A stretch of DNA of 64,000 nucleotides from Anaerolineaceae bacterium (GTDB taxonomy: Bacteria; Chloroflexota; Anaerolineae; Anaerolineales; Anaerolineaceae). The notes under the pieces were generated by a model. The model saw nothing but the letters and a program-made list of their open reading frames with translations, made no database searches and had not been told where the DNA came from. The translations under genes were made by a program, and so were the position numbers. The stretch is from assembly GCA_016841445.1 (NCBI GenBank), contig JAENZD010000002.1:372001-436000 (forward strand), read 5' to 3'. This document shows, piece by piece, positions 25,230-34,653 of the stretch (positions are counted from its first letter, which is position 1; the number at the start of each line of letters is the position of its first letter).

Positions 25230-26398
25230 AAATCCTGGTGGCGCATAATTTTTATCAGATCACTGGCGGGGAGGATGTTTGCTTTAAAGCGGAATCAGAT
25301 CTGCTGGAATGTCATGGGCAAACTGTGATCCGGTATACGCGGAACAATGCAGAAATCAGAAATTACAATCTTTGGCAAAAAATCAACCTGGGAATGAACA
25401 CGATCTGGTCAAAACGGTCTTTTCGAGATGTTGAGGTACTCCTGCAAAATGAAAAACCAGACATTGTTCATTTTCAAAATACCTTCCCGTTAATTTCTCC
25501 ATCTGTCTTTTATGCATGCAAAAGTCGGAACATCCCAGTCGTTTTAACCTTGCATAATTACCGGATGATGTGTCTCAATGGTTTGTTTCTGCGGGATAGT
25601 CAAATCTGTGAAGACTGTCGAAGTAAAGCTTTTGCATGGCCAGGGATAGTGCATGCTTGCTACCGAGGTTCCCATCTGGAAAGTTCAGCAGTTGCGATGA
25701 TGAATGCCTACCACCGGATGCGAAAAACCTGGGTTGACTGCGTTGATACTTGTATCTGCCTTTCTGAATTCTCGAAAAGGAAGTATGTCCAGGCAGGTCT
25801 CCCTGAAGAGAAAATCCGGGTGGTGCCAAATTTTTTACCCGACCCAGGAGAAGATAAAAATGCCGGAGACTATGCCGTCTTTGTTGGGCGGTTGTCCCCT
25901 GAAAAGGGTGTTCAACATCTCCTCGAAGCTGCTGCCGACAATACGGCTGTCCCTCTCAAAATCATTGGATCGGGTCCACTGGATGCAGAGGTCAAACGCG
26001 ACTCTGAAGAGCTTGAGAATGTCAGTGCACCTGGATGGCTTGAACACCATGAAATGCTTTCTATGTTGCAAAAAGCCAGATTCTTGATAAATCCCACATT
26101 ATGCTATGAGACTTTCAGCCGGACAGTTATGGAAGCCTATGCCTGCGGGGTGCCGGTTATTGCCTCTCGCATTGGTGCTGTCGAGGAGCTGGTTCAGGAT
26201 GGTGTCACCGGACTGCTGGTGACCCCAGGTGATGTGGAAGACCTTGCTGAAAAAATGAGATGGCTATGGACTCGACCAGAGGAAGCACGCCGGATGGGGA
26301 AGAATGCTCGCAAGTATTATTTGGAGCACCTGACACCGGATGCCCATTATGAGACTTTGATGCAGATCTATACTTCTGTCCTGGAGGGCAAGAAATGA
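25226..26398 (+). CDS. Glycosyltransferase family 4 protein (second)
   Basis: A 390-residue GT-B enzyme. It starts KILVAHNFYQITGGEDVCF, contains a Cys cluster (CEDCRSKAF...HACYR) seen in a group of GT4 enzymes with the SQICEDC motif, and in the donor domain shows FVGRLSPEKGVQHLLEA, LKIIGSGPLDAEV and CYETFSRTVMEAYACGVP as the E-x7-E region. It likely adds a further sugar to the repeat unit. Its ATG overlaps the preceding TGA, and its own stop overlaps the next start. Confidence 0.9.
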   Translation: MKILVAHNFYQITGGEDVCFKAESDLLECHGQTVIRYTRNNAEIRNYNLWQKINLGMNTIWSKRSFRDVEVLLQNEKPDIVHFQNTFPLISPSVFYACKSRNIPVVLTLHNYRMMCLNGLFLRDSQICEDCRSKAFAWPGIVHACYRGSHLESSAVAMMNAYHRMRKTWVDCVDTCICLSEFSKRKYVQAGLPEEKIRVVPNFLPDPGEDKNAGDYAVFVGRLSPEKGVQHLLEAAADNTAVPLKIIGSGPLDAEVKRDSEELENVSAPGWLEHHEMLSMLQKARFLINPTLCYETFSRTVMEAYACGVPVIASRIGAVEELVQDGVTGLLVTPGDVEDLAEKMRWLWTRPEEARRMGKNARKYYLEHLTPDAHYETLMQIYTSVLEGKK

Positions 26399-27162
26399 AA
26401 GTACCTATCCTGGGGACGAATGTATCCTGCACAGATTATCAAAGTTCGACTGCCCGGATCATCCGGTGGGCTGAGATGGGAGAAAGCCGGGTCGTTTGCG
26501 CAGCCAACGTCCATGTGATCATGGAAGCCCACGATCACTCCGAATTCCAACAAATGCTGAACAGCGCGGATATGGTCACGTCCGATGGGATGCCGCTAGT
26601 CTGGACGATGCGCTTGAAGGGAATTAATGGTCAGGAACGGGTTTACGGACCAGACCTGATGTTGGCAGTGCTGGCGGCAGCGAGCGAGCAAGCAATTTCC
26701 GTTGGTTTTCTGGGTTCAACGGAAGAGGTACTTCGAAAACTCGCCGAAAACATGACCGCCCGGTTTCCAGGTTTACAAATCGGCGTGAAGATTTCCCCAC
26801 CTTTCCGAACGCTGACATCGGAGGAGGACGATCAAATTACGCAGCAGATCAACGCGTCAGGTGTTAGGATCCTGTTTGTCGGGTTGGGCTGCCCGAAGCA
26901 GGAAAGATGGATGGCAGAGCACAAGGAAAGGGTCAACGCGGTGTTGATTGGGGTCGGCGCAGCGTATGACTTTCATGCCGGGATGGTTCGGCAGGCACCG
27001 CACTGGATGCAGCAATTGGGATTGGAATGGCTCTTCCGCCTTATCCAGGAGCCCAGGCGCTTATGGCGGCGCTACCTTTGGAACAACCCGCGTTTTGTGG
27101 TTTTGATCCTCGGTGAGCTCATCCGTGAAAGACTTATTCTAAAGTGTCATAAGAGGGGATAA
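26395..27162 (+). CDS. WecG/TagA/CpsF-type glycosyltransferase (GT26)
   Basis: A 255-residue protein with the GT26 layout: VCAANVHVIMEAHD, MVTSDGMPLVWTMRLKG, RVYGPDLMLAVL, VGFLGSTEEVL, and the C-terminal VGLGCPKQERWMAEHKE and GVGAAYDFHAGMVRQAPHWMQQLGLEWLFRLIQEP. Members transfer ManNAcA or ManNAc onto polyprenyl-linked GlcNAc, or act on similar second-sugar steps. It is the last of four coupled genes; ATG overlaps the preceding TGA. Confidence 0.93.
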   Translation: MKVPILGTNVSCTDYQSSTARIIRWAEMGESRVVCAANVHVIMEAHDHSEFQQMLNSADMVTSDGMPLVWTMRLKGINGQERVYGPDLMLAVLAAASEQAISVGFLGSTEEVLRKLAENMTARFPGLQIGVKISPPFRTLTSEEDDQITQQINASGVRILFVGLGCPKQERWMAEHKERVNAVLIGVGAAYDFHAGMVRQAPHWMQQLGLEWLFRLIQEPRRLWRRYLWNNPRFVVLILGELIRERLILKCHKRG

Positions 27163-27164
27163 AA

Positions 27165-27194
27165 GTGATTTCAAGACGATTTTCAGCGAAATAA
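27165..27194 (+). pseudogene. Possible 5' remnant of a sugar-transferase gene
   Basis: AGAGGGGATAA followed by a frame VISRRFSAK-stop mirrors AGAGGGGATAA and the frame MLRRFSTN at the start of the sugar transferase at 28939. About 31 of 41 bases agree by eye. The likeness suggests that the transferase start once lay directly after the GT26 gene, and that 27.2-28.9 kb was inserted or duplicated. Confidence 0.35.
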
Positions 27195-27357
27195 TTCACC
27201 TAACCGGTTTATCAAAACATTAAGATTCCTCTTAACCAACACAAGTGGTTTTACTGCTATACTAATAATTAAAGTGGTAAGTATCTTGAGATATAAATCA
27301 ATAGATACAAATCTGCCAACCAAGGATGAATTTATTATTCGAAAAGGGAGTAAACAG

Positions 27358-27816
27358 ATGAAAAAATCGAGTATTATTTTATTTGTTGTCATACTTTCAG
27401 CTGTGACTGTCACACCAGCTTTCGCCCTGGATACCCGTGCAAATATCCGGGCTGATTTTTATGTATACGAAGGCAGAAATTACCCGGATGCGGCAGGTTA
27501 TGCGATCTTCAACTATGTAAAGGGTCAGGATTCCTGGAACATCACCGGTGAAGTCTCCGGTATGCGCCCGGATACTTATACGCTGTCTGTTGGTGTTGAA
27601 GGCACCTGTGCAGGCAATGTAGAACTCCTTGATTTCACGGTTGGCGAGGATGGATCTGCCACCTTCCATTTATCAGGCACAGCTTTACCCGAAGATATTG
27701 ATATTGCAAGGATTTACAAAGCAGGCAATACTTGTAATACCGAGTTGACTGCACCCTTGGCAGATAGCAGCTTGACTTTTCGCGGCAGCGGTCGGAGTAA
27801 TGGCAATGAGAAATAA
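27358..27816 (+). CDS. Small secreted protein in the glycan cluster
   Basis: A 152-residue precursor with a Sec signal peptide (MKKSSIILFVVILSAVTVT, cleavage likely after PAFA). The mature protein is beta-rich with two cysteines (GTCAGN and NTCNTE). No family was recognised. A further in-frame start at 27274 is ignored because GGGAG sits right before ATG 27358 and the signal peptide begins there. A TGCTATACT extended -10 (27255-27263) lies about 95 bases upstream and a terminator follows, so it is an independent unit inside the cluster. Confidence 0.65.
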   Translation: MKKSSIILFVVILSAVTVTPAFALDTRANIRADFYVYEGRNYPDAAGYAIFNYVKGQDSWNITGEVSGMRPDTYTLSVGVEGTCAGNVELLDFTVGEDGSATFHLSGTALPEDIDIARIYKAGNTCNTELTAPLADSSLTFRGSGRSNGNEK

Positions 27817-27855
27817 CATGATTTGCGTCCCATAGGTAAGATTCTGTTGGAATTG

Positions 27856-27888
27856 ACCCCACAATCTATTAAGAATTGTGGGGTTTTT
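27856..27888 (+). terminator. Intrinsic terminator
   Basis: ACCCCACAAT / ATTGTGGGGT, perfect 10-base stem with a 9-base loop and TTTT, after the secreted protein gene. It also shows that the following gene begins at 27913, not at the earlier in-frame 27823. Confidence 0.93.
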
Positions 27889-27912
27889 CATTTACAAGTA
27901 GAAGGCGTTTAT

Positions 27913-28728
27913 ATGACGAAATTTGGCCGGGTTGATCTTGAGGAAATCACGATCAACCGCATCTATGCAGCAGTAAAAACACGTTTTTTGGACATCCCGC
28001 ATTCACTTTATTGGCAATATAGCCGGACTGCAAAAACCAATCGGTTGAGAATCAGGTCCTATAAAAATATCCATCGAGGCAAAAGATGCTTCATCATTGC
28101 CAATGGTCCAAGCCTGGCAAAGACAAACCTGGATTTATTAACCGATGAAGTTACTTTTGGCATGAACCGGATCTATTTAAATTTTCCAGAATCAGCTTTC
28201 CGGCCTAATTATTATGTTGCCGTTAATGGATTGGTTCTTGACCAGTTTTCTGAAGATATTTCTAATCTGCCTATGCCAAAATTTCTCAACTGGAATCAAC
28301 GAAAGCATTTTGAAAAATACCGTGGAGAGATCATTTATCTAAAGCCAAGAAATGTCTTAAGTGATTTTTTTCAAACTGATTTGACAAAGCCGATGGTATT
28401 TGGGGCTACAGTGACATTTGTTGCCTTACAATTAGCTTACACCATGGGTTTTAAGAAAGTTGTTCTGGTCGGTCTTGATCATGATTATGCAGAGACCGGG
28501 ACACCCAATAAGACGGAGATAAGGATGTATGAAGAGGATAAAAGTCATTTTCACCCGAACTATTTTCCTAAAGGCATTAAATGGCAGCTTCCTGATTTAA
28601 TTCGATCTGAGATTGAATTTGAGATAGCAAGAAAATTGTTTTATGATGACAATAGGGAAATTGTTGATGCTACAATTGGCGGAAAATGTACCGTCTTTGA
28701 AAAAGTCAATTATGAATCGCTTTTTTAA
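27913..28728 (+). CDS. DUF115-family (MptE/Maf-like Rossmann) protein
   Basis: About 271 residues. NIHRGKRCFIIANGPSLAKTNLDLL carries the GxGPSL motif and TFGMNRIYLNF the GxN that define the DUF115/6-hydroxymethylpterin-pyrophosphokinase-like fold. VLVGLDHDYAETG, near the end, matches the family's second motif (VGxDxxY). Relatives near polysaccharide or flagellin genes are thought to handle nonulosonate or other sugar transfer. The role here, next to glycan genes, is inferred. AAGG lies before the ATG. Confidence 0.75.
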   Translation: MTKFGRVDLEEITINRIYAAVKTRFLDIPHSLYWQYSRTAKTNRLRIRSYKNIHRGKRCFIIANGPSLAKTNLDLLTDEVTFGMNRIYLNFPESAFRPNYYVAVNGLVLDQFSEDISNLPMPKFLNWNQRKHFEKYRGEIIYLKPRNVLSDFFQTDLTKPMVFGATVTFVALQLAYTMGFKKVVLVGLDHDYAETGTPNKTEIRMYEEDKSHFHPNYFPKGIKWQLPDLIRSEIEFEIARKLFYDDNREIVDATIGGKCTVFEKVNYESLF

Positions 28729-28771
28729 TTTTCTTCTCTAAATTGGATTCATAAAGACTTATAATATCACT

Positions 28772-28933
28772 ATGATGATTAGGAAGTCAGAAGTTATTAG
28801 GGCAATCGCAGCCTTTGATTTTCAGGCCAGGTTTGTTCACCGGATTCTATGCTGGATACAGGTATTGGGTTTTAAAGGGTCTTTCCGCCTGGCCTGTGAC
28901 ATGCTGAACCCAACTGGAAGAGAGAGGGGATAA
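28772..28933 (+). CDS. Possible 53-residue protein, leaderless
   Basis: ATG 28772 opens 53 codons to TAA 28931-28933, ending five bases before the sugar-transferase ATG. A TATAAT (28760-28765) lies six bases before the ATG, so transcription would start about at the start codon; there is no Shine-Dalgarno. The peptide is basic with a moderately hydrophobic centre (RILCWIQVLGFKG). Product not recognised. Confidence 0.3.
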   Translation: MMIRKSEVIRAIAAFDFQARFVHRILCWIQVLGFKGSFRLACDMLNPTGRERG

Positions 28934-28938
28934 GCACG

Positions 28939-30360
28939 ATGTTAAGACGGTTTTCAACAAACTTTGTGATTTTTTCCATCCTGGTGGATGGTGCGGCAGT
29001 GTTTGCCGCGCTGAAGCTGATGTCCCGCTTTCGGATCCTGATGAACCAACTGCCGTTCATTGCCACGATCCCCGGGGCCGTGCAGTATCCGCTGTGGCTG
29101 GATATTGTATTCCCTTTGGTTTGGGTCGCCATATTGGCTGCTTTTTCGATCTATGATGCGAAAAGGAATTTCAAAGCTGTTGATGAACTGACGGCGCTTA
29201 GCAATGCAGCCTTTGTTGCCGCCATCAGCCAGGCTGGGATCCTTTTCCTCACATTCCGGGAGTTTTCAAGAGCGCTTTTCCTGCTGGTGGTGTTATGTGC
29301 TTATGTACTGTGCATCCTCTGGCGGCTGGTATTCCGGCTGATCTTCCGGATGCGCAAAGAAACCCTCAACCAACGCCAGAGAGTCCTCGTTGTGGGTTTC
29401 AGCCCCGAGATCGTAATTATTGAAAAGAAACTTTTGGCCAGCCTTTCTACAAACCTTGAGCAGGTTGAACTCCTGGATATGAATTCACAGGATGGTTTCC
29501 ATGAGGAAAGGCCGGAAGGTGCCAAAAAAGTAGGTGAGTTGGTGCGGGATGAGGTCAGGCGGGTTAACGCGACCGATGTTATTATTGCTTTTCCGCGCCG
29601 GGAATCAGGGTGGATCGGGGCAATCGCTTCCTGCCTGGAGGATTTGCCCCTGGGCGTTTGGGTGGCGATGGACTATGTCGACCTGTCTTTGGGCAGAACT
29701 TATGTTGAAAACATGGCTGGCATACCATTGGTCGGCTTACGTGCACCGGCACTTGATGATTACTCACGGGTCATAAAACGCGGCCTGGATATTATCCTAT
29801 CCCTTTTTGCACTCTTATTGTTTTCACCCCTGTTATTATTAGCTGGGCTGCTGGTTCTGGTTGACAGCGGCAAACCAGTATTTTTCAGGCAAAAACGCGT
29901 GGGCGAGAACGGTCGCATTTTCTCCATGCTCAAATTCCGCACGATGGTTAAGGAGGCGGAGACCTTGCGCGGGCAGGTTGAGCGAGTGGACGAAAACGGG
30001 AACCTGATCCACAAAACCCGGAATGACCCGCGGGTCACAACGGTGGGGCGTTTTCTCAGGCGTTTCAGCTTGGATGAGCTCCCACAGTTGATCAACGTCA
30101 TCAAAGGGGAAATGAGCCTGGTTGGGCCAAGGCCGGAACTCCCCTACCTGGTTGAAAATTATGAACACTGGCAGCGCAAGCGACTGGCGGTGCCGCCCGG
30201 CATCACCGGCTGGTGGCAGGTTAAGGGGCGCAGCGACCGGATGATGCACCTGCACACAGAAGATGACATCTATTACGTGGAAAACTATTCAATCTGGTTG
30301 GATTTCCGGATCTTGATCCGGACCATATGGGTGGTTATTTTTGGTAAGGGAGCCTATTAA
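28939..30360 (+). CDS. Polyprenyl-phosphate sugar-1-phosphate transferase
   Basis: A 473-residue enzyme of the WbaP/exopolysaccharide polyprenyl glycosylphosphotransferase family. About four N-terminal spans and a CoA-binding-like central domain (RVLVVGFSPEIVIIEKKLL) precede the C-terminal catalytic part: YSRVIKRGLDIILSLFALLL, PVFFRQKRVGENGRIFSMLKFRTMV, RRFSLDELPQLINVIKGEMSLVGPRP and GITGWWQVKGRS. It loads the first sugar-phosphate onto undecaprenyl phosphate and so starts each repeat unit. Its TAA overlaps the next ATG. Confidence 0.95.
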   Translation: MLRRFSTNFVIFSILVDGAAVFAALKLMSRFRILMNQLPFIATIPGAVQYPLWLDIVFPLVWVAILAAFSIYDAKRNFKAVDELTALSNAAFVAAISQAGILFLTFREFSRALFLLVVLCAYVLCILWRLVFRLIFRMRKETLNQRQRVLVVGFSPEIVIIEKKLLASLSTNLEQVELLDMNSQDGFHEERPEGAKKVGELVRDEVRRVNATDVIIAFPRRESGWIGAIASCLEDLPLGVWVAMDYVDLSLGRTYVENMAGIPLVGLRAPALDDYSRVIKRGLDIILSLFALLLFSPLLLLAGLLVLVDSGKPVFFRQKRVGENGRIFSMLKFRTMVKEAETLRGQVERVDENGNLIHKTRNDPRVTTVGRFLRRFSLDELPQLINVIKGEMSLVGPRPELPYLVENYEHWQRKRLAVPPGITGWWQVKGRSDRMMHLHTEDDIYYVENYSIWLDFRILIRTIWVVIFGKGAY

Positions 30361-31664
30361 TGTATTCAGTGAATAAAACAGCTTTAGTTCGAAAAAGTGT
30401 ATTAATCGGTTTGTTCTTGCTGATGACGCTTTACCATGCGATTTCTATTTTCAGCATCCATGGCGTCAACTGCAGTTCTGATTGGCTCACCCCGAACCTT
30501 CCCTGCGACTGGTTCTTTGCAATCCTGGAGATGTCAGTATGGGGATATATTTTATTCTTGTTCATTTTGGAATTGGTTTGGGCGCATGATTTCAAAACTC
30601 TTCTAAAGGCAGGCAAGTCGGTTTGGCCTGTTTTCTTATTTGTCACTCTGGCAGGCCTGTCCTCGCTCTGGTCGATTGAATATCGAATTACCTTATACCA
30701 GGCAGCCGTCCTTTTGATGACCACCTTGTTAGCGGTCTACACCGGTGCGGTATTGGGTACCAAACGGCTGCTGGATATGCTGGTATGGTTCTTTGCTGCT
30801 CTGTGCATCATGAATTTTGGCAGCCTGCTGCTCTTCCCGCAGCGCAGCCTGATGCCGGAATACTTTTATCACCGTGCCTGGAATGGCATTTTCTGGCATC
30901 GCAACTATTTAGGGTGTTTCATGGCACTGGGAATACCCGTTTTCTTGCTGAAACTCCTAGACTGGAAAAATATTGGTTTAGGTTATAAGCTTGTTTGTCC
31001 CTCAATGATGGTTGCTGGCGTATTTCTGCTGGTGAAAACCGATTCAGCGACGGGGATCTTAACAGCCGCTGTTTTAGCCGGCGTTTGCCTGGTGATGGCT
31101 GCCTGGCTGCGCTGGGGAAAGCATCTAAAACGGGTTCATTATTACCTATTGTTGGGTGTTTTTCTTGCTGCTCTGGCACTCATTTTATTCAAACTGGATT
31201 ACATCTTTGGGCTGTTGGGCAGGAACACCAGTTTAACCGGTCGAATACCGATGTGGCAGTATCTTTTTGAGAATATTGTCATGAAACGACCTGTTCTGGG
31301 ATATGGTTGCGGCGTGGTCTGGAGCTTGCAAGGTTTCCGTGAGGGTTTGAGAGATATCCTGGGCTGGGCGTACCCGGTCATGATTGGCGATAATGGATTT
31401 GTGGATATTACGCTCCACCTGGGGTTCCTGGGTATGGCGATCCTGGTCGGGTTGATCGTGTTGGGGTTCGTTCGCGCGGTGAGGCATTTTCTGAAGGTGC
31501 GCACCTTGGCGTCGGCTTTACCGGTTGTGCTGCTGGTGTTCACGCTGGTTGCCAATATCGCGCTGAGCCTGATCCTGGAATCGGAGTCATTTGTTTGGGC
31601 GATGACCGTCGCCAGCCAGGCTGCGATTGGGGTGGCAAAGAATCAAGATCCAGATTATTTATAG
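30360..31664 (+). CDS. O-antigen ligase/polymerase-type membrane protein
   Basis: A 434-residue protein with about ten spans and one large loop, LTGRIPMWQYLFENIVMKRPVLGYGCGVVW, which carries the Wzy_C pattern (TGRxxxW...RPxxGYG). Members polymerise or ligate lipid-linked glycans; in a cell without a classical LPS it would be a polymerase or a surface-polymer ligase. It is coupled to the sugar-1-P transferase by a TAATG overlap. Confidence 0.85.
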   Translation: MYSVNKTALVRKSVLIGLFLLMTLYHAISIFSIHGVNCSSDWLTPNLPCDWFFAILEMSVWGYILFLFILELVWAHDFKTLLKAGKSVWPVFLFVTLAGLSSLWSIEYRITLYQAAVLLMTTLLAVYTGAVLGTKRLLDMLVWFFAALCIMNFGSLLLFPQRSLMPEYFYHRAWNGIFWHRNYLGCFMALGIPVFLLKLLDWKNIGLGYKLVCPSMMVAGVFLLVKTDSATGILTAAVLAGVCLVMAAWLRWGKHLKRVHYYLLLGVFLAALALILFKLDYIFGLLGRNTSLTGRIPMWQYLFENIVMKRPVLGYGCGVVWSLQGFREGLRDILGWAYPVMIGDNGFVDITLHLGFLGMAILVGLIVLGFVRAVRHFLKVRTLASALPVVLLVFTLVANIALSLILESESFVWAMTVASQAAIGVAKNQDPDYL

Positions 31665-31891
31665 AGAATCACAACAAGTATTGGAGATGAGCTTGGTCCG
31701 GTCGCCAGTTCCTTATGCCATCTTTCTGCAGGGCAAGCCTTCTCCTGATTCTGACTGGTCAAATATTGTAAGTTGAACTATTATAAAGATTGGCATATAT
31801 TTTGGGGTCAAATCATCAATCCTCACATCCTCTTGACCACTTATGAAGTATAAGAAATATTTAATTTGATTTTTCTTTAAATGGGTGAAAC

Positions 31892-33679
31892 GTGATAAAG
31901 AAATTCAGAAAAACTGGGAAAAAAATAATTAACCAATTATTTGATCCAAATTCCATCATACCAAATCTTATTTTACCGGTATTATATTTAGCCCTTTGTT
32001 GTTTTTCTTTTGGTTTAATTTTATTGGAACTTGAATTAGTGGGCAAATCATTTTATTTTGCCATCAAAATGTCCTTCTACCTGATGATCTTTATTGGATG
32101 TCTATCCATATTTTATGTGATAAGACAATTCATCACTAAGAAACAAGGTCATAAGGGAATTTCACCCAGGATCAATCATCGGAATTTAAGGAAGGTTGAT
32201 CTTATTTTTCTTTTATTGCCTTTAACGCCTGTTACGCAGTACATTATCAACAATCTAAATATTTTGACTGTTTTTGAAATAGTAAAGATTTACGCCTTCT
32301 TCTTAATCCTTTCATCAGTCTTTGCCTTTGGTTTACCCCTTTTATTCAGCCGGATAAGTTCTAAGCACACATTATTTGCTCTAGGCATAGCTTTTTCTTT
32401 TACGATAACAAATATCGCAGTATTAAGTCATAATTTGCCGTGGTTTATCCATGTAAGAGTATTTTTACCTGCATCAATCCTTGTAGGAATATTTATTATA
32501 TTGAAATTTCTCCATACTGATAAATATAAAAAAATACTTTATGCAATTATTTTGATCAATTTTCTTTTCACCGGCATTTCTCAATTCATATCCCTTAAAG
32601 CCGAAGCCCAAAAAACTGAAACCGGCCAAATCAACGAGAGAGAAAAAGTAATTGCCTATTTATCCGATAAGGATCCGGTTACCTTACCCAACATTTATTT
32701 ATTGATATATGAGTCTTACGTCCCCAAAGAAACAATGATCAGTTATGGTATTGATAATTCCGCCCAGGAAGAATATCTGGTGGATCAAGGTTTCGTCATA
32801 TATCCCGGTATTTACTCGATTGGTTCCCCTACTATCGAATCCATCAGCAGAGTTTTGAACATCTCAACCCAGTTTTTTGGCAATCCAAGAAGAGCAGTCT
32901 CTGGCGATGGGGTCGTCCATGAGATATTTAAGAAATATGGATATCAAACCTATGGGATTTTTACTTATGATTGGTTCTTTCGAAATATAAATTCAAGCTA
33001 TGATAATTCATTTCCAGCGGGATATCAGAAAAAAACTGGTTCCGATAATATCATAATCAGATCAATCCTGAAAGGTGATTTTAGTCCCGAGATTATCTTT
33101 GAAAATCATCCAAAAGAAGAATATTTAAAAGCCAAGCGATCCGTTCTGGGAGATACTTCTAAAGGGAAAGTTTTCTTTTACTCACATTCCGATTTGCCAG
33201 ATCATGCGCGGGCGATGGAGCCAGGTTGCAGTTCTGATGCGATTCGAACCTATCAAGAAAATCTTCCGAATGCTAATAATGAAATGAAACTGGATATTGA
33301 ACTGATACTCAAGACGAACCCAGATGCAATCATTATCATTGCCGGTGACCATGGACCTTATCTAACAAAAAATTGTTTTGGTGACCTAACCGGATATCCC
33401 ATTTCAGAAATTACAAGACTAGATATTCAGGACCGGTTTGCAACATTTCTTGCTATCAGGTGGCCAACCGAGGACTACGAGCAGTATGATGACATTAGCA
33501 TTTTGCAAGATTTATTTCCAGCGATATTAGCCTATATGTATGAGGATGAGTCAATCCTGGATTTTAAAATTAATTCAGACATCATAAACACATCAAAAAT
33601 AAATGAGGTTACAGTGAAGGATGGAATCATCTATGGAGGTGCAAATGACGGTGAGCCTTTGTTTCTAATAAATGAATAA
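31892..33679 (+). CDS. Sulfatase/LTA-synthase-like membrane enzyme
   Basis: A 595-residue protein. Five or six hydrophobic spans fill the first 230 residues; the rest is an extracytoplasmic alkaline-phosphatase-superfamily domain: LPNIYLLIYESYVPKETM (first metal site), a Thr/Ser nucleophile region in YSIGSPTIESISRVL, FFYSHSDLPDHARAME and AIIIIAGDHGPYLTKNCFG (Asp-His metal pair). Such enzymes add phosphoglycerol or phosphoethanolamine to surface glycans. The start is GTG 31892 with a weak ribosome site. Low GC compared with its neighbours hints at separate origin. The 227-base gap in front holds no recognised element. Confidence 0.75.
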   Translation: MIKKFRKTGKKIINQLFDPNSIIPNLILPVLYLALCCFSFGLILLELELVGKSFYFAIKMSFYLMIFIGCLSIFYVIRQFITKKQGHKGISPRINHRNLRKVDLIFLLLPLTPVTQYIINNLNILTVFEIVKIYAFFLILSSVFAFGLPLLFSRISSKHTLFALGIAFSFTITNIAVLSHNLPWFIHVRVFLPASILVGIFIILKFLHTDKYKKILYAIILINFLFTGISQFISLKAEAQKTETGQINEREKVIAYLSDKDPVTLPNIYLLIYESYVPKETMISYGIDNSAQEEYLVDQGFVIYPGIYSIGSPTIESISRVLNISTQFFGNPRRAVSGDGVVHEIFKKYGYQTYGIFTYDWFFRNINSSYDNSFPAGYQKKTGSDNIIIRSILKGDFSPEIIFENHPKEEYLKAKRSVLGDTSKGKVFFYSHSDLPDHARAMEPGCSSDAIRTYQENLPNANNEMKLDIELILKTNPDAIIIIAGDHGPYLTKNCFGDLTGYPISEITRLDIQDRFATFLAIRWPTEDYEQYDDISILQDLFPAILAYMYEDESILDFKINSDIINTSKINEVTVKDGIIYGGANDGEPLFLINE

Positions 33680-33780
33680 TTCAAGGGAAATATTTTATAA
33701 AAATGTTTATTGAATAATTACATGTTCTTAGATTTTTCTCTGGTATGATTACCCAAAATAACAAAACACAAGGAGGTTCA

Positions 33781-34653
33781 ATGGAACTTTCTCCCGAAAT
33801 CCGGCAGGAATTGCTCACAGCCCAAAAGAACGAGATCACGGAATACCACGTTTATCACAACATCGCCAAAATCCTCAAGGACCCGGAAAATCGCAGGATC
33901 GTGGAAGAGATCGGTGATGATGAAAAGCGTCACTACGAGATCTGGAAGGGCTATACGGGCAAAGCTGTCAAGCCGAACCGCTTTAATATCTGGCTGTACA
34001 CGACCATCAGCCGGCTGTTTGGATTCACGTTTGGCTTCAAGCTGATGGAGTTGGGCGAGGAGAAAGCCCAGGTGAATTACGAAAAGATCGCAGATGAGAT
34101 CCCTGAAGCCCGGGAGGTGATCCAGGATGAAAACACCCACGAGAACAAACTACTGGACATGCTGGATGAGGAAACCCTGCTGTATGCTGGCTCTGTCGTG
34201 CTGGGACTGAACGACGCCCTGGTGGAACTGACAGGTGCCCTGGCCGGGCTGACCCTGGCTTTCCGGGATGTAAAAGCCATCGCCCTTTCAGGCTTGATCA
34301 CCGGCATTGCCGCATCGCTGTCAATGGCCGCCTCTGAATACCTCTCCACTAGTTCGGAGAAAACCGAAAAGAATCCCATCCGGGCTGCAATCTACACAGG
34401 CATTGCATACATCCTGACGGTGGCAGTTTTGATCCTGCCTTATTTGCTCCTGGATAATAAATTCATCGCCCTGGGAATCGCGCTTGTATCATCTGTTGTG
34501 ATCATTGCGCTGTTTAATTTTTATATCTCGGTGGCAAAGACGGAGCCTTTCGGAAAGCGATTTCTTGAGATGGCCGGTATCAGCCTGGGTGTGGCAGCCC
34601 TGAGCTTTTTGATCGGTTCGCTGCTGAATAACTGGCTGGGCGTTGATATGTAG
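33781..34653 (+). CDS. Ferritin-like domain fused to VIT1/CCC1 membrane transporter
   Basis: A 290-residue protein. Residues 1-140 are a rubrerythrin/ferritin-like helical bundle with Glu and His in the right places: KNEITEYHVYHNIA, GDDEKRHYEIWKGY, LGEEKAQVNYE and QDENTHENKLL. Residues 145-290 are the five-span VIT/CCC1 domain (GLNDALVELTGALAG, AASLSMAASEYLSTSSE). Such fusions (MbfA-like) bind iron or manganese in the cytosol and export it. AAGGAGG lies before ATG 33781; an extended -10 TGGTATGAT lies at 33741-33749. It stands alone. Confidence 0.88.
   Translation: MELSPEIRQELLTAQKNEITEYHVYHNIAKILKDPENRRIVEEIGDDEKRHYEIWKGYTGKAVKPNRFNIWLYTTISRLFGFTFGFKLMELGEEKAQVNYEKIADEIPEAREVIQDENTHENKLLDMLDEETLLYAGSVVLGLNDALVELTGALAGLTLAFRDVKAIALSGLITGIAASLSMAASEYLSTSSEKTEKNPIRAAIYTGIAYILTVAVLILPYLLLDNKFIALGIALVSSVVIIALFNFYISVAKTEPFGKRFLEMAGISLGVAALSFLIGSLLNNWLGVDM

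Noticed and set aside
27823-27912. Longer N-terminus of the DUF115 protein
   Set aside because: The extra codons cross the terminator of the gene before; ATG 27913 has its own ribosome site.
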